The translations under genes and the position numbers were made by a program. From positions 6,845,742-6,909,741 of the forward strand of contig CAMGYJ010000008.1 in assembly GCA_946122785.1 (NCBI GenBank): 64,000 nucleotides of DNA, given 5' to 3'. The notes under the pieces were generated by a model. It saw nothing but the letters and a program-made list of their open reading frames with translations. It made no database searches and had not been told where the DNA came from. Positions 32,291 through 42,127 of this stretch are shown piece by piece (the first letter of the stretch is position 1; every line of letters starts with the position of its first letter). This stretch comes from Linum tenue (Eukaryota > Streptophyta > Magnoliopsida > Malpighiales > Linaceae).

Positions 32291-33682
32291 CTAGTTGAGA
32301 ATGATGGGTGGATTTGGGGAAGCATATTGAAGGAAGAGAGGATCATGTTCAAGACGATACATGGCATCTTCATCTAGCCGTATCCATGCCTCTACGGCTT
32401 TAGAGCTTCCACGCCCTCGGGGAGCTACTTCCTTGAAAATAACGCTGTTGTTGAGGCAAGGGAGGTTTCCGCTAGGGTCTCCAGACAAACCGGTCCAGAT
32501 GGGCTTCCCCCAACCGAAGTCAAAATTGTTCGAACCGAACCCAATCCAACTTGAGCAAACCATGATTTTCCCTCCACTCATAATCCCCTCAAACACCATC
32601 TGCCCTTGCATCATGACCGCCAACCCTTGCTCACCGGAGATGGCATTGACGTAGTTTTCGTCAACTCTCAAGTTCCCATCTCGTATGAGACTCACCAGCT
32701 CCCTCATTGACTTTGCAGGGCTGTCCGCGCAGGACGCCATAACAGTGGTCACGAGATTCCCAACGGAGTGTTTGGACAAGCGTTGACTCATTAATGGCCT
32801 CATATTAACGCCCTGAGTGAGGCACGTTGGCTGCTGCTGCTCCACCTCATCAGCTGCTTTGAGGGTCGATTCCCAAATGAAAGCAGACAGAGCTTCGAGA
32901 CGAGTCGGGTTCGTGATGCTGAGCCCCGCCTTGGTTCTCAGCATCGCTATAGCCTTTTCATCGAACACGAATCTCCTAGATGCGGGCAGTCTTCGTGGTC
33001 GTCGTCCCACATCCCCGAAGAACAACCTGTTTGAAAATGTCTGGACCTCAGTTGGGATGGAGTCCCGAGGAGGGAAAACCGAGCGTGCTTTGCGTAGTTC
33101 TGGCTGTTTCTTCATCCGAGGATTATCGCCGCTGCAGTTGGCCGCCCAACTGTGGAGGAACGCGCTGGTGGTCGCCCCGTCCATGAGCTTGTGGTACAGG
33201 TTGATCCCAATCGCAATCCCACCGCAGTCGAACGTGTTCAGTTGCACCGATAGCTGTGGAGAAGCAGCTTCATCCTCCTGATAACAATGTGGCTCGAAGG
33301 GGAGCAAGTTGTTTAGGAACTCCAACCTGGGTCCACCGCCACCACGTGGAGAGGCCACATCAGACAGACAGTGTCCCTTCACTCGGGTTTCGGTGAAGGG
33401 GACGCCCTTTTCGAAGTCGTGGATGATGAGGTTGTCTTTCACTCTCCCAGCTAGAGGGTAGAAGGGGTTCAAGGTGTTTGACAATGAGGCTTTCAACCGT
33501 TTGCCAACCGATTTCTTATCATGATGTTCATCCTTCATGGTGTAGAAGAGGACGAGAGGAGAGTGAATGGAGACCATGAGCTGGTCAAGAAGGCACAGCT
33601 TGAATGGTTTGAGCTCATGCCGATCACTTCCTGCTAATGACCATGGTTTGATGTTCTCCGTTGATATCACCGATACTTCCAT
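32291..33682 (-). CDS. BAHD acyltransferase 2 (vinorine synthase-like)
   Basis: Predicted 463-residue BAHD enzyme, the usual length. BAHD enzymes transfer an acyl group from a CoA thioester to an alcohol or amine in the cytosol. The N-terminus MEVSVISTENIKPWSL and NPFYPLAGRVKDN (about residue 70-85) match clade III members such as vinorine synthase. The catalytic motif is YHKLMDGATTSAF (HxxxD) and the structural motif is FGSNNFDFGWG near the C-terminus. The coding region is a single exon. An AG (TGCAG) about 20 bp upstream of the ATG at 33705-33706 is conserved in BAHD3 and BAHD4 and may be the acceptor of a 5' UTR intron. No lesion is seen. The acyl acceptor is unknown; a sesquiterpene alcohol is an inference from the neighbours. 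Confidence 0.92.
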   Translation of the reverse strand: MEVSVISTENIKPWSLAGSDRHELKPFKLCLLDQLMVSIHSPLVLFYTMKDEHHDKKSVGKRLKASLSNTLNPFYPLAGRVKDNLIIHDFEKGVPFTETRVKGHCLSDVASPRGGGGPRLEFLNNLLPFEPHCYQEDEAASPQLSVQLNTFDCGGIAIGINLYHKLMDGATTSAFLHSWAANCSGDNPRMKKQPELRKARSVFPPRDSIPTEVQTFSNRLFFGDVGRRPRRLPASRRFVFDEKAIAMLRTKAGLSITNPTRLEALSAFIWESTLKAADEVEQQQPTCLTQGVNMRPLMSQRLSKHSVGNLVTTVMASCADSPAKSMRELVSLIRDGNLRVDENYVNAISGEQGLAVMMQGQMVFEGIMSGGKIMVCSSWIGFGSNNFDFGWGKPIWTGLSGDPSGNLPCLNNSVIFKEVAPRGRGSSKAVEAWIRLDEDAMYRLEHDPLFLQYASPNPPIILN

Positions 33683-34277
33683 TTCCGGCCCTTTTCCCCC
33701 TACCCTGCATATTCATGTTACTTTCTCTGTTAATTAAATAAGCACAGATCGATCATTCATACATAAGAAAATAATTAAAGCATTTATTTAACCAAAACGT
33801 ACAATCAACAGTACTATATATATATGCTCCCTGTAGCTATGTATGCAGTACGTATAACGTTGGGACTTACCTTACTTGATTTTACGCGTACGTAACAGAG
33901 CTTAGTTACAGCTTAATTACTTCCTGCCTGCAACTATATCTCTATTAACTGAACCACAACCAATATGAAGTACTGTGTCTATATATATAGCCATCTATCT
34001 ACCAGCTGCTGATAGATCTTATTTAATTTATACCCACAACCTCACATGCATGCAACTTGCTGGAAGAAAGCTTAAGTCTGAATTGATTAGCTGTGCTTTT
34101 GGGGACTTGGGAAGCATTCAATAGCATGAAAATGCACGTCCAGTACCTTATGCTTTACAAACAGGATATGTATTGTATACGGTATATATAATGATTGTTT
34201 CTAGCTAGATAGAGGAAAACATTAAAAATGATACAGTTCATCAATGGACGAAGCTTCAGTTCGTATATCATTTAGAC
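33683..34277. promoter_or_regulatory. BAHD2 upstream region with shared block
   Basis: A TATA-like CTATATATATAG lies at about 33979-33990. Beyond it, ACCAGCTGCT (34001) and CCTCACATGCATGC (34040-34053) form the E-box plus RY arrangement also present at BAHD pseudogene 1 and BAHD4, followed by CTTTTGGGGACTTGGGAAGC (34096-34115), again shared with BAHD4. If the 5' UTR intron suggested for BAHD2 is real, transcription would start near 33950. Confidence 0.4.
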
Positions 34278-34709
34278 TAGGGAAGACAATTTCGACCTAA
34301 TCTGATTTACCCGACCTATTTGGTCTGTTTTGGGCGGGTCAGACCTGCTCCGAAAACGGGGTGGGCGGGGCGGGCATGAATACCTCTTATCGACTCGACC
34401 TGGTCTGACCCGCCACATTCTCGACCTGTTCTTGCCTAAATTACATGTAATCTTAGTCAAATTACTTAGGATTTTCCTTTTACTACATTATCTTTTAGCT
34501 ATAATAAAGTTGTAAATAAGTGAAAACTTCAAATTCTTCAATAATTTAACGAATATTTCTAATGTTCTTCAGCATAAATTACATACCCATTAGGTTGATC
34601 TGTCCCGACCCGCGTCCCGTGATAAATTACCCGATCTGGACTCGATCTGCCATGGGGTGGGCATGGATATCGAGATACCCGGCCCAGACCTGTCCCATTA
34701 TCATTCCTA
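34278..34709 (+). mobile_element. hAT-like MITE (TAGGGAAGAC type)
   Basis: 432-bp element with ends TAGGGAAGACAATTTCGACC and CCCATTATCATTCCTA (imperfect inverted repeats). It is flanked by 8-bp TSDs ATTTAGAC (34270-34277) and ATGTAGAC (34710-34717) with one mismatch. The interior is rich in GGTCAGACC- and CGGGGCGGG-type words. No coding capacity. Confidence 0.75.
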
Positions 34710-35501
34710 ATGTAGACAGTATCTCTCATTTCCATATGCAGTGGATCTGGGTAATCAATGCAGTTCCCCTTGAGATCACAAGTTTGGATTAAACTAATGA
34801 AGGTCTTGGGATTAATTTTGTGGTATTAATTGGCGGGGAAGCACTTAAAGGTAATAAGGAGATTTAGTAAGGGATTGGCGTTCTGACTTCAATTCTCTGG
34901 CTATCCATCTCCGACCATAGCTCCATAGCTCCAACTTGGCCAGCCTCCAGGGGAATCGACGGAGAGGCAAAACTGATGGGGTCGGTGGGTGGAAAAGAGA
35001 GTGGAACTCGGCCTAGGTAGGAGAAAAGATGGAAAAGGGGTGCAGGAATCTTACCGTAGACCCGACCTTATCTTACTGGATCCCTTAAGCTAAACTGACC
35101 AATTAATATATCTATATCTAATAACTAATAATTTTAATTAAAATATGGGAGCGGCTAGGATAGAAAAACCCTGCATGCAAAACCCTACAAAATATGGTTG
35201 TATTATCGTGATATGATAATACACGATGATACAATCAGGTTGTGCATACTGCATATCAGAGTTTTATACCGGAACTCAGGCCTTAAATTGTATTATTAAA
35301 TTATGTTCGGCAGTAATTATGACACTTTTTTTAACTTTTATTTTCAATTTTCATAACACTTTCCTCTCTAGCGTTCCAACGGTAGGGAGAGATGAGCTTT
35401 TCCTTTTTTCGGAGAAAGACATTTTTTTTCTCTCTATTAGGAGATCTGTTGGAGATCTCAATGAAGTTTATCTTACATACATAATACATTGATGGTACTG
35501 A
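34710..35501. other. Spacer with the right copy of the dispersed repeat
   Basis: Holds the partner (about 34900-35115) of the segment at 32030-32215; otherwise AT-rich without a gene. Confidence 0.5.
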
Positions 35502-35936
35502 GGGATCGGTTAGCATGCTAACCCTTCTAAGGGGTTGGAAAAATGACACCCCTATTAATTATAGTTATTTTTTGTATTAAATTCGTGTTGCATTTAATAA
35601 TATTTGGAAATTAAAAACTCATCTTAATTACATTCCTTTTTTGTAACTACCATTGTACTGATACAACTACCATTGCACCTGTATACTGAACTCGTATTAA
35701 TTACGTTCCTTTTTTGGAACTACCATTGCACTGATACATCTACCATTGCACCTGTACACAACTACCAGTGCACTGATACAACTACCAGTGCACTGAAAAA
35801 AGGAAAGTAATTAATATGTGTTTTTAATTCATATAGATTATTAAATGCAACACAAATTAATTACCTTAAAAACCTATAATTAATAGGGGGTGTCATTTTT
35901 CCAACCCTTTTATGGGTAGGCATGCTATCTCATCCA
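35502..35936. mobile_element. Mutator-like MITE with about 100-bp inverted ends
   Basis: The ends are long imperfect inverted repeats: TTGGAAAAATGACACCCC with CTATTAATTATAG on the left and their complements on the right, outermost GGGATCGGTTAGCATGC and GCATGCTATCTCATCCA. The flanks share TGGTACTGA (35493-35501 and 35938-35946), a 9-bp TSD as expected for Mutator-like elements. The centre holds short tandem repeats of CTACCATTGCACTGATACAA. Confidence 0.75.
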
Positions 35937-36105
35937 ATGGTACTGAAGAAAATCAGAATCAATTTAGCTTAATAATGAACACAAATGGAGCGTCAAATAT
36001 TTCAACAAGCCACGTTGGTAATTAAACGTGCAATGATAATAATAAAAATAATATTCGTTAATAATGAAAAAAACATAAAATTAATTATTTTTACAGTGAG
36101 TTAAT

Positions 36106-36273
36106 AATCACAAACATAGAATGAAATCATAAGTTCCAACTTGAATACAATAATAATGTTTAGACAATAGGTGTATTTGAGCAGAAAACAATCACAAACA
36201 TAGAATGAAATCATAAGTTCCAACTTGAATACAATAATAATGTTTAGACAATAGGTGTATTTGAGCAGAAAAC
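36106..36273. repeat. Perfect 84-bp tandem duplication
   Basis: Two adjacent copies (36106-36189 and 36190-36273) starting AATCACAAACATAGAATG and ending TTTGAGCAGAAAAC, with no difference that I can see. Perfect identity in non-coding DNA suggests a very recent event, or an assembly artefact. Confidence 0.85.
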
Positions 36274-37598
36274 TTGCTTGGCCCTCTCATTTTCTCAAGG
36301 AATGAGTTAGGATGATTACTAATTTTTTAGTAATCATCGTGGCTACCTGCATCTCCACCCTCCATTTTTAGCATTTTTAAATTGACCGTTATAATTGATT
36401 AGGGAAATTTTGGAAAAAAATAACAATCACACCTAATTACTACTTTTAAAATATAACTTTCTATATATTCTCCAAAATCCTAAATAATTATCTCCAAACC
36501 TAACAATTCTTCATTTTCTTTCCTTCCTCCCCGGCGAGCATCCTCACCACCCATCCGCCGCCACCACCATTCCGCTCTTTCCCATTGCCCATCCCTCCGC
36601 CATCCCTCTCCTCTCCCCTCCCCACACCCACAACCGCCATTCTCCCCTCCTTCCTCCCCACCCAACACCACCGACGCCATCATATTTTCCCCTCCATCCT
36701 CCCCACCAGCCACCTCTCTCTCTCTCTCTCCATCATTGCGGCGAGGAGGAGCCGGCAACCATTAGCTAGACTCCATATCTGTTTTTTTATTTCATTTTCT
36801 CATATTGGTATTTATTTCCACATTGGTATTGATTATCATGTAACGATATTGTTGTTATGTGAAATGATAGTGATTTTTTCGTAGTGGTAGTGTTTTTTCG
36901 CATTGGTATTGTTTTTGTCGCATTGGTATTGATTATCATGTAATGGTATTAACTTTCATGTATTGGTATTGATTAAATCTGCAATGGTATTGATTTTTTG
37001 TGAAATGGTATAGATTTATATTGGTAGTTTTCGTGTAATGGTATAGAGTTATTTTTGCAATAGTGTTGATATTTTTTAAAGTGGTAGTGGCTGTCTAATT
37101 GATTGGTAGTGATTTCCCGTTTTTTTCTTTTGCGTAACGATTGAGAAAAATAAGAAAAGGGGATCTGGTTGGAGATTATGGAAGTGAGAGAAAGAGAAAG
37201 AATTGTAATTAATAGATTCTTGTAACTACCTAAAATATAATTTATTAAAAAAATTAATTAATACAATTTATTTTTCATATCCAATTTACCCTTAGTAACC
37301 ACGGTGTAATCACCGTAACCTGTCCCCTTTTCTCAATGCAATGATGGCAGTTGTGATTAGAGGTGGCTAATGAAAAGGCGGCATCCATTATTCAAGACAT
37401 CCATTATTCAAGATAAACCATTAAATGATTACATTTATGTAGTGATCATCACATCAGCTAGCTGTCTGATGATTGATCAATATTTTCCCCCTTATAGTTT
37501 TGGTAATAACGAAAGCGAAAGAAGATAGGTTCAAAGATTACGAGTACAAGGTCAAATTCGGAGTTTCTCGCATGGAGAATGGTATAGGTAGTTTATGA
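36274..37598. repeat. Spacer before BAHD3 with CT-rich tract and TGGTATTGATT repeats
   Basis: A C-rich, then CT-rich block at 36500-36740 precedes a 300-bp degenerate repeat (36800-37110) built on CATTGGTATTGATTATCATG and AATGGTATTGATT-like units. Short frames across it are low-complexity and not credible as protein. The outer ends (GATTACTAATTTTTTAGTAATC, a palindrome at about 36314, and AGTAACCACGGTGTAATC at 37296) hint at another mobile element, but no TSD could be fixed. Confidence 0.45.
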
Positions 37599-39011
37599 TC
37601 AATCAAGAATGAGAGGAGGATTGGGGGAAGCATACTCCAGGAAGTGAGGATCCTGTTCAAGAAGAACCATGACATCTTCATCTAGCCTTATCCACGCCTC
37701 TATGGCTTTCGAGTTCCCATGCCCTCGAGCAGCCACCTCCTTGAAAATTATGGTATTGTTCATAAAAGGATGTTCTCCACTAGGGTCTCCAAACAAACCG
37801 GACCAGATAGGCTTCCCCCAACCGAAGTCAAAATTATTGAAACCGAACCCAACCCAACTCGAGCAAGCTAGGGTTTTTCGTGAAAACCCTCCTGTTATCT
37901 CTTGCAAAAACTTCTGCCCTTGCATCATGGCCAGGAAACCTTGGTCGCCGGAGATAGCGTTGAGGTAGTTCTCATCCACCCTCAGATTCCCATCTCTTAT
38001 AAGGCTCACCAGCTCCTCCATCGATCTGTTGGAGCTATCCACGCAAGACGCCATCGCCGTGGCCACGAGGTTTCCTAGGGAGTGCTTGGACAAGCGCGGG
38101 CTCATCAATTGCCGCATGTTAACACCCTGCATGAGAAACATCAGCTGCTGCGCATCACCCGCAGCAGCCGTTGCCCTAAGGGCCGATTCCCAAATGAAAG
38201 CGGACAGAGCTTCAAGACGAGTCGGGTGAAGGACACTGAGCCTCGCCTTGGTTCTTAGTGTCGCGATAGCCTTCTCATCGAACACGAATCTCCTCGAGGC
38301 ACCCTGTTGTCGTCGTTGTCCTCCCACATCCTCAAACAGCATCCTGTCCGAGAATGTCTGGGACTCGATAGGGATCGAGTACCTGGGAGGGAAAACCAAG
38401 GATGCTTTGTGTAGCTCGGGTTGCTTCTTCAGCTGAGGATCATTGCTGCAGTTGGCTCCCCAGGTGTGGAGGAACGCGCTGGTGGTCGCCCCGTCCATGA
38501 GCTTGTGGTACAGGTTGATCCCAATCGCGATCCCACCACAGTCAAATGTGTTCAGTTGCACAGATACTTGTGTGTGGGAACCAGATGCAACATTCTCCTG
38601 TCCCTGACAGAATGGCTCGAATGGGAGCAAGTTGTTGAGGAACTCCAACTTGGGTCCACCGCCCCCACGTGGCGAGGTCAGAACATCAGACAGATTGTGT
38701 CCCTTCACTCGGGCTTCGGTGAAGGGGACGCCCTTTTCGAAGTCATGGATGACGAGGTTGTCTTTCACTCTCCCGGCTACAGGGTAGAAGGGGTTCAAGG
38801 TCTTGGACAAGGATTCTTTCAGCCACCTAGCAACCATTTTCTCGTCAGGATGATGGGCCTCCTTCATGGGGTAGAAAAGGACAACTGGAGCGTGAGTGGA
38901 GAACATGAGCTGGTCGAGTAGGCATAGCTTGAATGGTTTGAATTCGTTGTCTCTTCCTGCTGATGATGACCATGGTCTGATGCTTTCCGTCGATATCACC
39001 GACACTTCCAT
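37599..39011 (-). CDS. BAHD acyltransferase 3 (vinorine synthase-like)
   Basis: Predicted 470-residue BAHD enzyme with MEVSVISTESIRPWSSS at the start, NPFYPVAGRVKDN, catalytic YHKLMDGATTSAF and structural FGFNNFDFGWG. The frame is open for 24 more codons up to 39083, but this stretch crosses the conserved TGCAG (39046-39050) that looks like a 5' UTR splice acceptor. Since all paralogues start MEVSV, the ATG at 39011 is chosen. No stop or frameshift is seen. Upstream it lacks the E-box/RY block found at the other BAHD genes, with a TATA-like TTTTATAAAC at about 39207, so it may be regulated differently. Confidence 0.92.
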   Translation of the reverse strand: MEVSVISTESIRPWSSSAGRDNEFKPFKLCLLDQLMFSTHAPVVLFYPMKEAHHPDEKMVARWLKESLSKTLNPFYPVAGRVKDNLVIHDFEKGVPFTEARVKGHNLSDVLTSPRGGGGPKLEFLNNLLPFEPFCQGQENVASGSHTQVSVQLNTFDCGGIAIGINLYHKLMDGATTSAFLHTWGANCSNDPQLKKQPELHKASLVFPPRYSIPIESQTFSDRMLFEDVGGQRRQQGASRRFVFDEKAIATLRTKARLSVLHPTRLEALSAFIWESALRATAAAGDAQQLMFLMQGVNMRQLMSPRLSKHSLGNLVATAMASCVDSSNRSMEELVSLIRDGNLRVDENYLNAISGDQGFLAMMQGQKFLQEITGGFSRKTLACSSWVGFGFNNFDFGWGKPIWSGLFGDPSGEHPFMNNTIIFKEVAARGHGNSKAIEAWIRLDEDVMVLLEQDPHFLEYASPNPPLILD

Positions 39012-39324
39012 TTTTGAACTCTTAAGGTTAACGTTTCTTTCCTTCCTGCACAAGTTCAACACTTGCTCAGTTAAACACACCACATAATGGATGGAAACTG
39101 CATTAGAAAGACAGAAAGGACATGAAACTGCATTTACCTTAGCTATGTATAACAGTACTACTGTTGGAACTTGCTTGATTTTAAGCGTCCTTCCGACGAG
39201 TAACCTTTTATAAACATGCGCGATGAATAGTCATATGGTGGCTGCTGGCCGGCGGCGGCTAGCATGGAAAACGTAGTACCTTAATAATTGGTAACAACAG
39301 TTGACTTTTTTAGTATTGTTTTTT
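39012..39324. promoter_or_regulatory. BAHD3 upstream region
   Basis: Contains a candidate 5' UTR splice acceptor (TGCAG, minus strand, 39046-39050) and a TATA-like element near 39207. It is bounded on the far side by a Mutator-like MITE starting at 39325, which may limit the promoter to about 300 bp. Confidence 0.4.
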
Positions 39325-39667
39325 GGGCAATGTCTATTTTTTACCCAAACCTTTTTCAGATTCTTTTATTTTAACCAAACCTATTGAATTCCGAATAATT
39401 ATCCAAACGTTAACTCTCCGTCAATATTTCTGTTAGTAATGTTGACTAAGTATGACCATAATGAGTTGACTTCCTACGTGGCGGTCAGAATACCATCATT
39501 TACTATTTTTAAAATAAAATAATAAGTAACAAAATAAGTAACGATAACAGAATGAATGCCCAGACTTTGATAAGTTATAATACGTTTGGATAATAAATAG
39601 AATTTCTATAAATTTGGTTAAAAGAAAAGAATCTGAAAAAGGTTTGGGTAAAAAATAGACATTGCCC
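39325..39667. mobile_element. Mutator-like MITE (GGGCAATGTCTATTTTTTAC type)
   Basis: 343-bp element with about 45-bp inverted ends: GGGCAATGTCTATTTTTTAC, then CCAAACCTTTTTCAGATTC on the left, mirrored at the right end (AGAATCTGAAAAAGGTTTGG... ATTGCCC). Flanked by the 9-bp direct repeat TTGTTTTTT on both sides. The TSD is low-complexity, but length and ends fit a MULE-type MITE. Confidence 0.75.
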
Positions 39668-40598
39668 TTGTTTTTTTATTTTTTATGATACAGCTAACTT
39701 TGAAGTTTGAACAACAAATTTTAACATGGGATTCGCGCATCTCCCTTCTAACTTCAATAATTAACGGAGCTTTCAATTGACATTTGATATTGAGTTCAAG
39801 TCGTTAGAACTTTGAATGGAATGACACATTGCATGGTTTATGAATTGCTGTTTGACTTGACTTTTTATTTCGGAATAGGAGAAAGGGAGACCGATACCGT
39901 TTGACTTGACTTTTTTGGCGGTGTCAAAGAAAGAAGGAATGCAAGGTCAGTTTGATTGAACTTCCGCTGTTCAAGACGGCAAAGACTGGGGTCGGTTTTT
40001 CAGTGTGGTCAAACTCCTGAACCAATTCATTGTTACCTAACGTATAACTAAGAGCTGATGTGATGGGAGGTTTGAGAATGGATTATTATTCAATTCCTCC
40101 TAATAATTTTGAGTTATTATTATCAATTGATTATATTGTTATATGTATTAAATGTTATGTGTTTGAATTCCTAACCGAGAACATTGAATTGCTTATCCAT
40201 TGTTTATTGACATGAAATTGAAAAGAGAGGAACAATAATAACTGTCGCAAAGCAAAAAATCAATCAACTGCTATGATGAGAAGAAGAGTATCTCAAGATA
40301 GAAAGACAAGCAACATCGCAAAGCAAACAAATGACTCATTTTTTTTATCTCGACCCCACAAGTTCTTTTTATACACTTTACTAGAAATGAAAATAGAACG
40401 ATTTTTTATAATTTGACTAAGTTGTAATGAATATTATTATACTATTTATGGAGTTGGCCTTCAAAAATAATTAGAACGTAAAAATTCATGGAGGCAAGCT
40501 GGATGTATCCTTTTGAACATTATATATATTTATAAGATAAAATTTCTTCATTGTCACTTCTCGTGTCATATATGAGACTACCTCTTCACTAGGCTAGG
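39668..40598. other. Spacer between two transposons, no gene
   Basis: AT-rich with an internal near-repeat GCCGTTTGACTTGACTTTTT (about 39848 and 39896). No credible frame. Confidence 0.5.
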
Positions 40599-41163
40599 AC
40601 AGGGCTGCAAACGAGCCGAGTGGAGTCGAGTTTTTGCTTAGCTTGAGCTCGGCTTGTTTATAAATTTTTTAGCTCGAGCTCGGCTCGAACTCGAATTTTG
40701 ATCATACAGCTCGAGCTCGACTCGATTAAAAATAATCCAGCTCGAGCTCGGCTCGATAGAGCTAGGTAATAACACAACTTGTCAAGCTGAGTACAAGCTC
40801 GACTCAAGACAAGCTCTATTTGAAAACCATTATTGCTAAAAAATGTGTACAAATAAGAACATTAAAAATTAAAATGATAAAAAGAACACTAGAAACTAAA
40901 AATAACATCTAACTTCCATACATCCTTATTAACAAGATAATTTTCATGTTTAGAAGAGTAATTAATCCTTCCACAAGCTTTAAACAAGCCAGCTTGCGAG
41001 CTTAGCTCAACAAGCCACCGAGTCAAGCTAGCTCACGAGCTTATTAAGTCGAGCATGGCCTAGCTCAAGCTTGGCTCGTTTACTAACGAGTCGAGTTTCG
41101 AACAAGTTTTTTCCGATTCGAACACCAAGTTGCGCGCGAGCGGCTTGACTCATTTGCAGCACT
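40599..41163 (-). mobile_element. hAT-like non-autonomous element (AGGGCTGCAAACGAGCC type)
   Basis: 565-bp element with ends ACAGGGCTGCAAACGAGCC and CTTGACTCATTTGCAGCACT, flanked by the 8-bp TSD AGGCTAGG (40591-40598 and 41164-41171). The interior is full of GCTCGAGCTCGG repeats, a hallmark of this common plant family. Related to the copy at 19406-19997. Confidence 0.8.
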
Positions 41164-41171
41164 AGGCTAGG

Positions 41172-42127
41172 TGTTATCGGGCCAATCTCATACAGTTATT
41201 GGACACTGACTATCGAATGACCACTCCTCTCAAGCAACATCAACTTCTCAAAATGCTTGACATCTCTTCCTCATGCTATCTTCTCGAGAATATGGCTTGA
41301 CCGAAATGCAACTGTTTTCAGATATGACTGCTTGGTATTATGTCACTACTACAATACTTCAAAAAATTTACAACTAGAACTTTGTCCAAAAAATCATCTC
41401 TCAATACTTACAGCAGACTTACTATTCAATGCAGCATGAGTCTTCTTTATGGTTATGACTTATGAATAATTGTTACGGAAAAATTTTCTATGATATTACC
41501 TATTCGGTTATGGTTTCAATTGTTGTTTTATTGTACCTTTTTCTTCTTATTTATTTCTTCTTGTTTGCTTCTCATGCATTCGATGTAAATTTACTCATTC
41601 ATTGAAAAATATAATTGCTTCAAATAGAAAATTTTGACCAAGTCAACTAATCACATCAACACTAGTTAAAGCATACAGAAACCTAACGTAGTTAACTATG
41701 CAAGCCGCCCCCTATCTGTGCACGATGATACGAAAAGTCATGCATGCATGATACGTACTAATTAACTATCACGTGCCGTGTAATTCGTACATAGCTCTGG
41801 AAAATGAATACTATCCATTAACTATCACGTGCCGTGTAATTCCTACAAGTTGGAAAATGGCCTTATAATGCTCGCTTTCTATCAGAATGATTGCTTAGTT
41901 TCTTTATTGAAATCTAGTAATCACCAATTCAATAAACATTTGTGAGATTAACTTGACTTTATTTGCTCTGTTCTATGACAGATTTTGTAGCTACTAAAAT
42001 ACTCCGTTTTCAATCGGTCGAAAGCAATAAGCATACACGAAAGATGATTGCATGAGGTACAAATATTACAACAATAACGTTATTTTCATTTTGAACCGAT
42101 TAGTTGAACACACAATATTGATCTAGA
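41172..42127. other. Spacer downstream of the SDR pseudogene
   Basis: AT-rich. About 41764-41850 has a near-perfect direct repeat of ATTAACTATCACGTGCCGTG, each copy containing a G-box CACGTG. No gene is seen. Confidence 0.5.

Noticed and set aside
35640..35800. Short regularly spaced CTACCATTGCACTGATACAA repeats as a possible CRISPR-like array
   Set aside because: Direct short tandem repeats without unique spacers, inside a Mutator-like MITE of a plant genome.
38421..38921. Plus-strand frames of 120-166 codons inside the BAHD genes (also 32817, 55945 and 56376)
   Set aside because: They are antisense to complete BAHD coding sequences and have no motif of their own.
39012..39083. 24-residue N-terminal extension of BAHD3
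   Set aside because: It crosses a conserved candidate splice acceptor and is absent from all paralogues, which start MEVSV.
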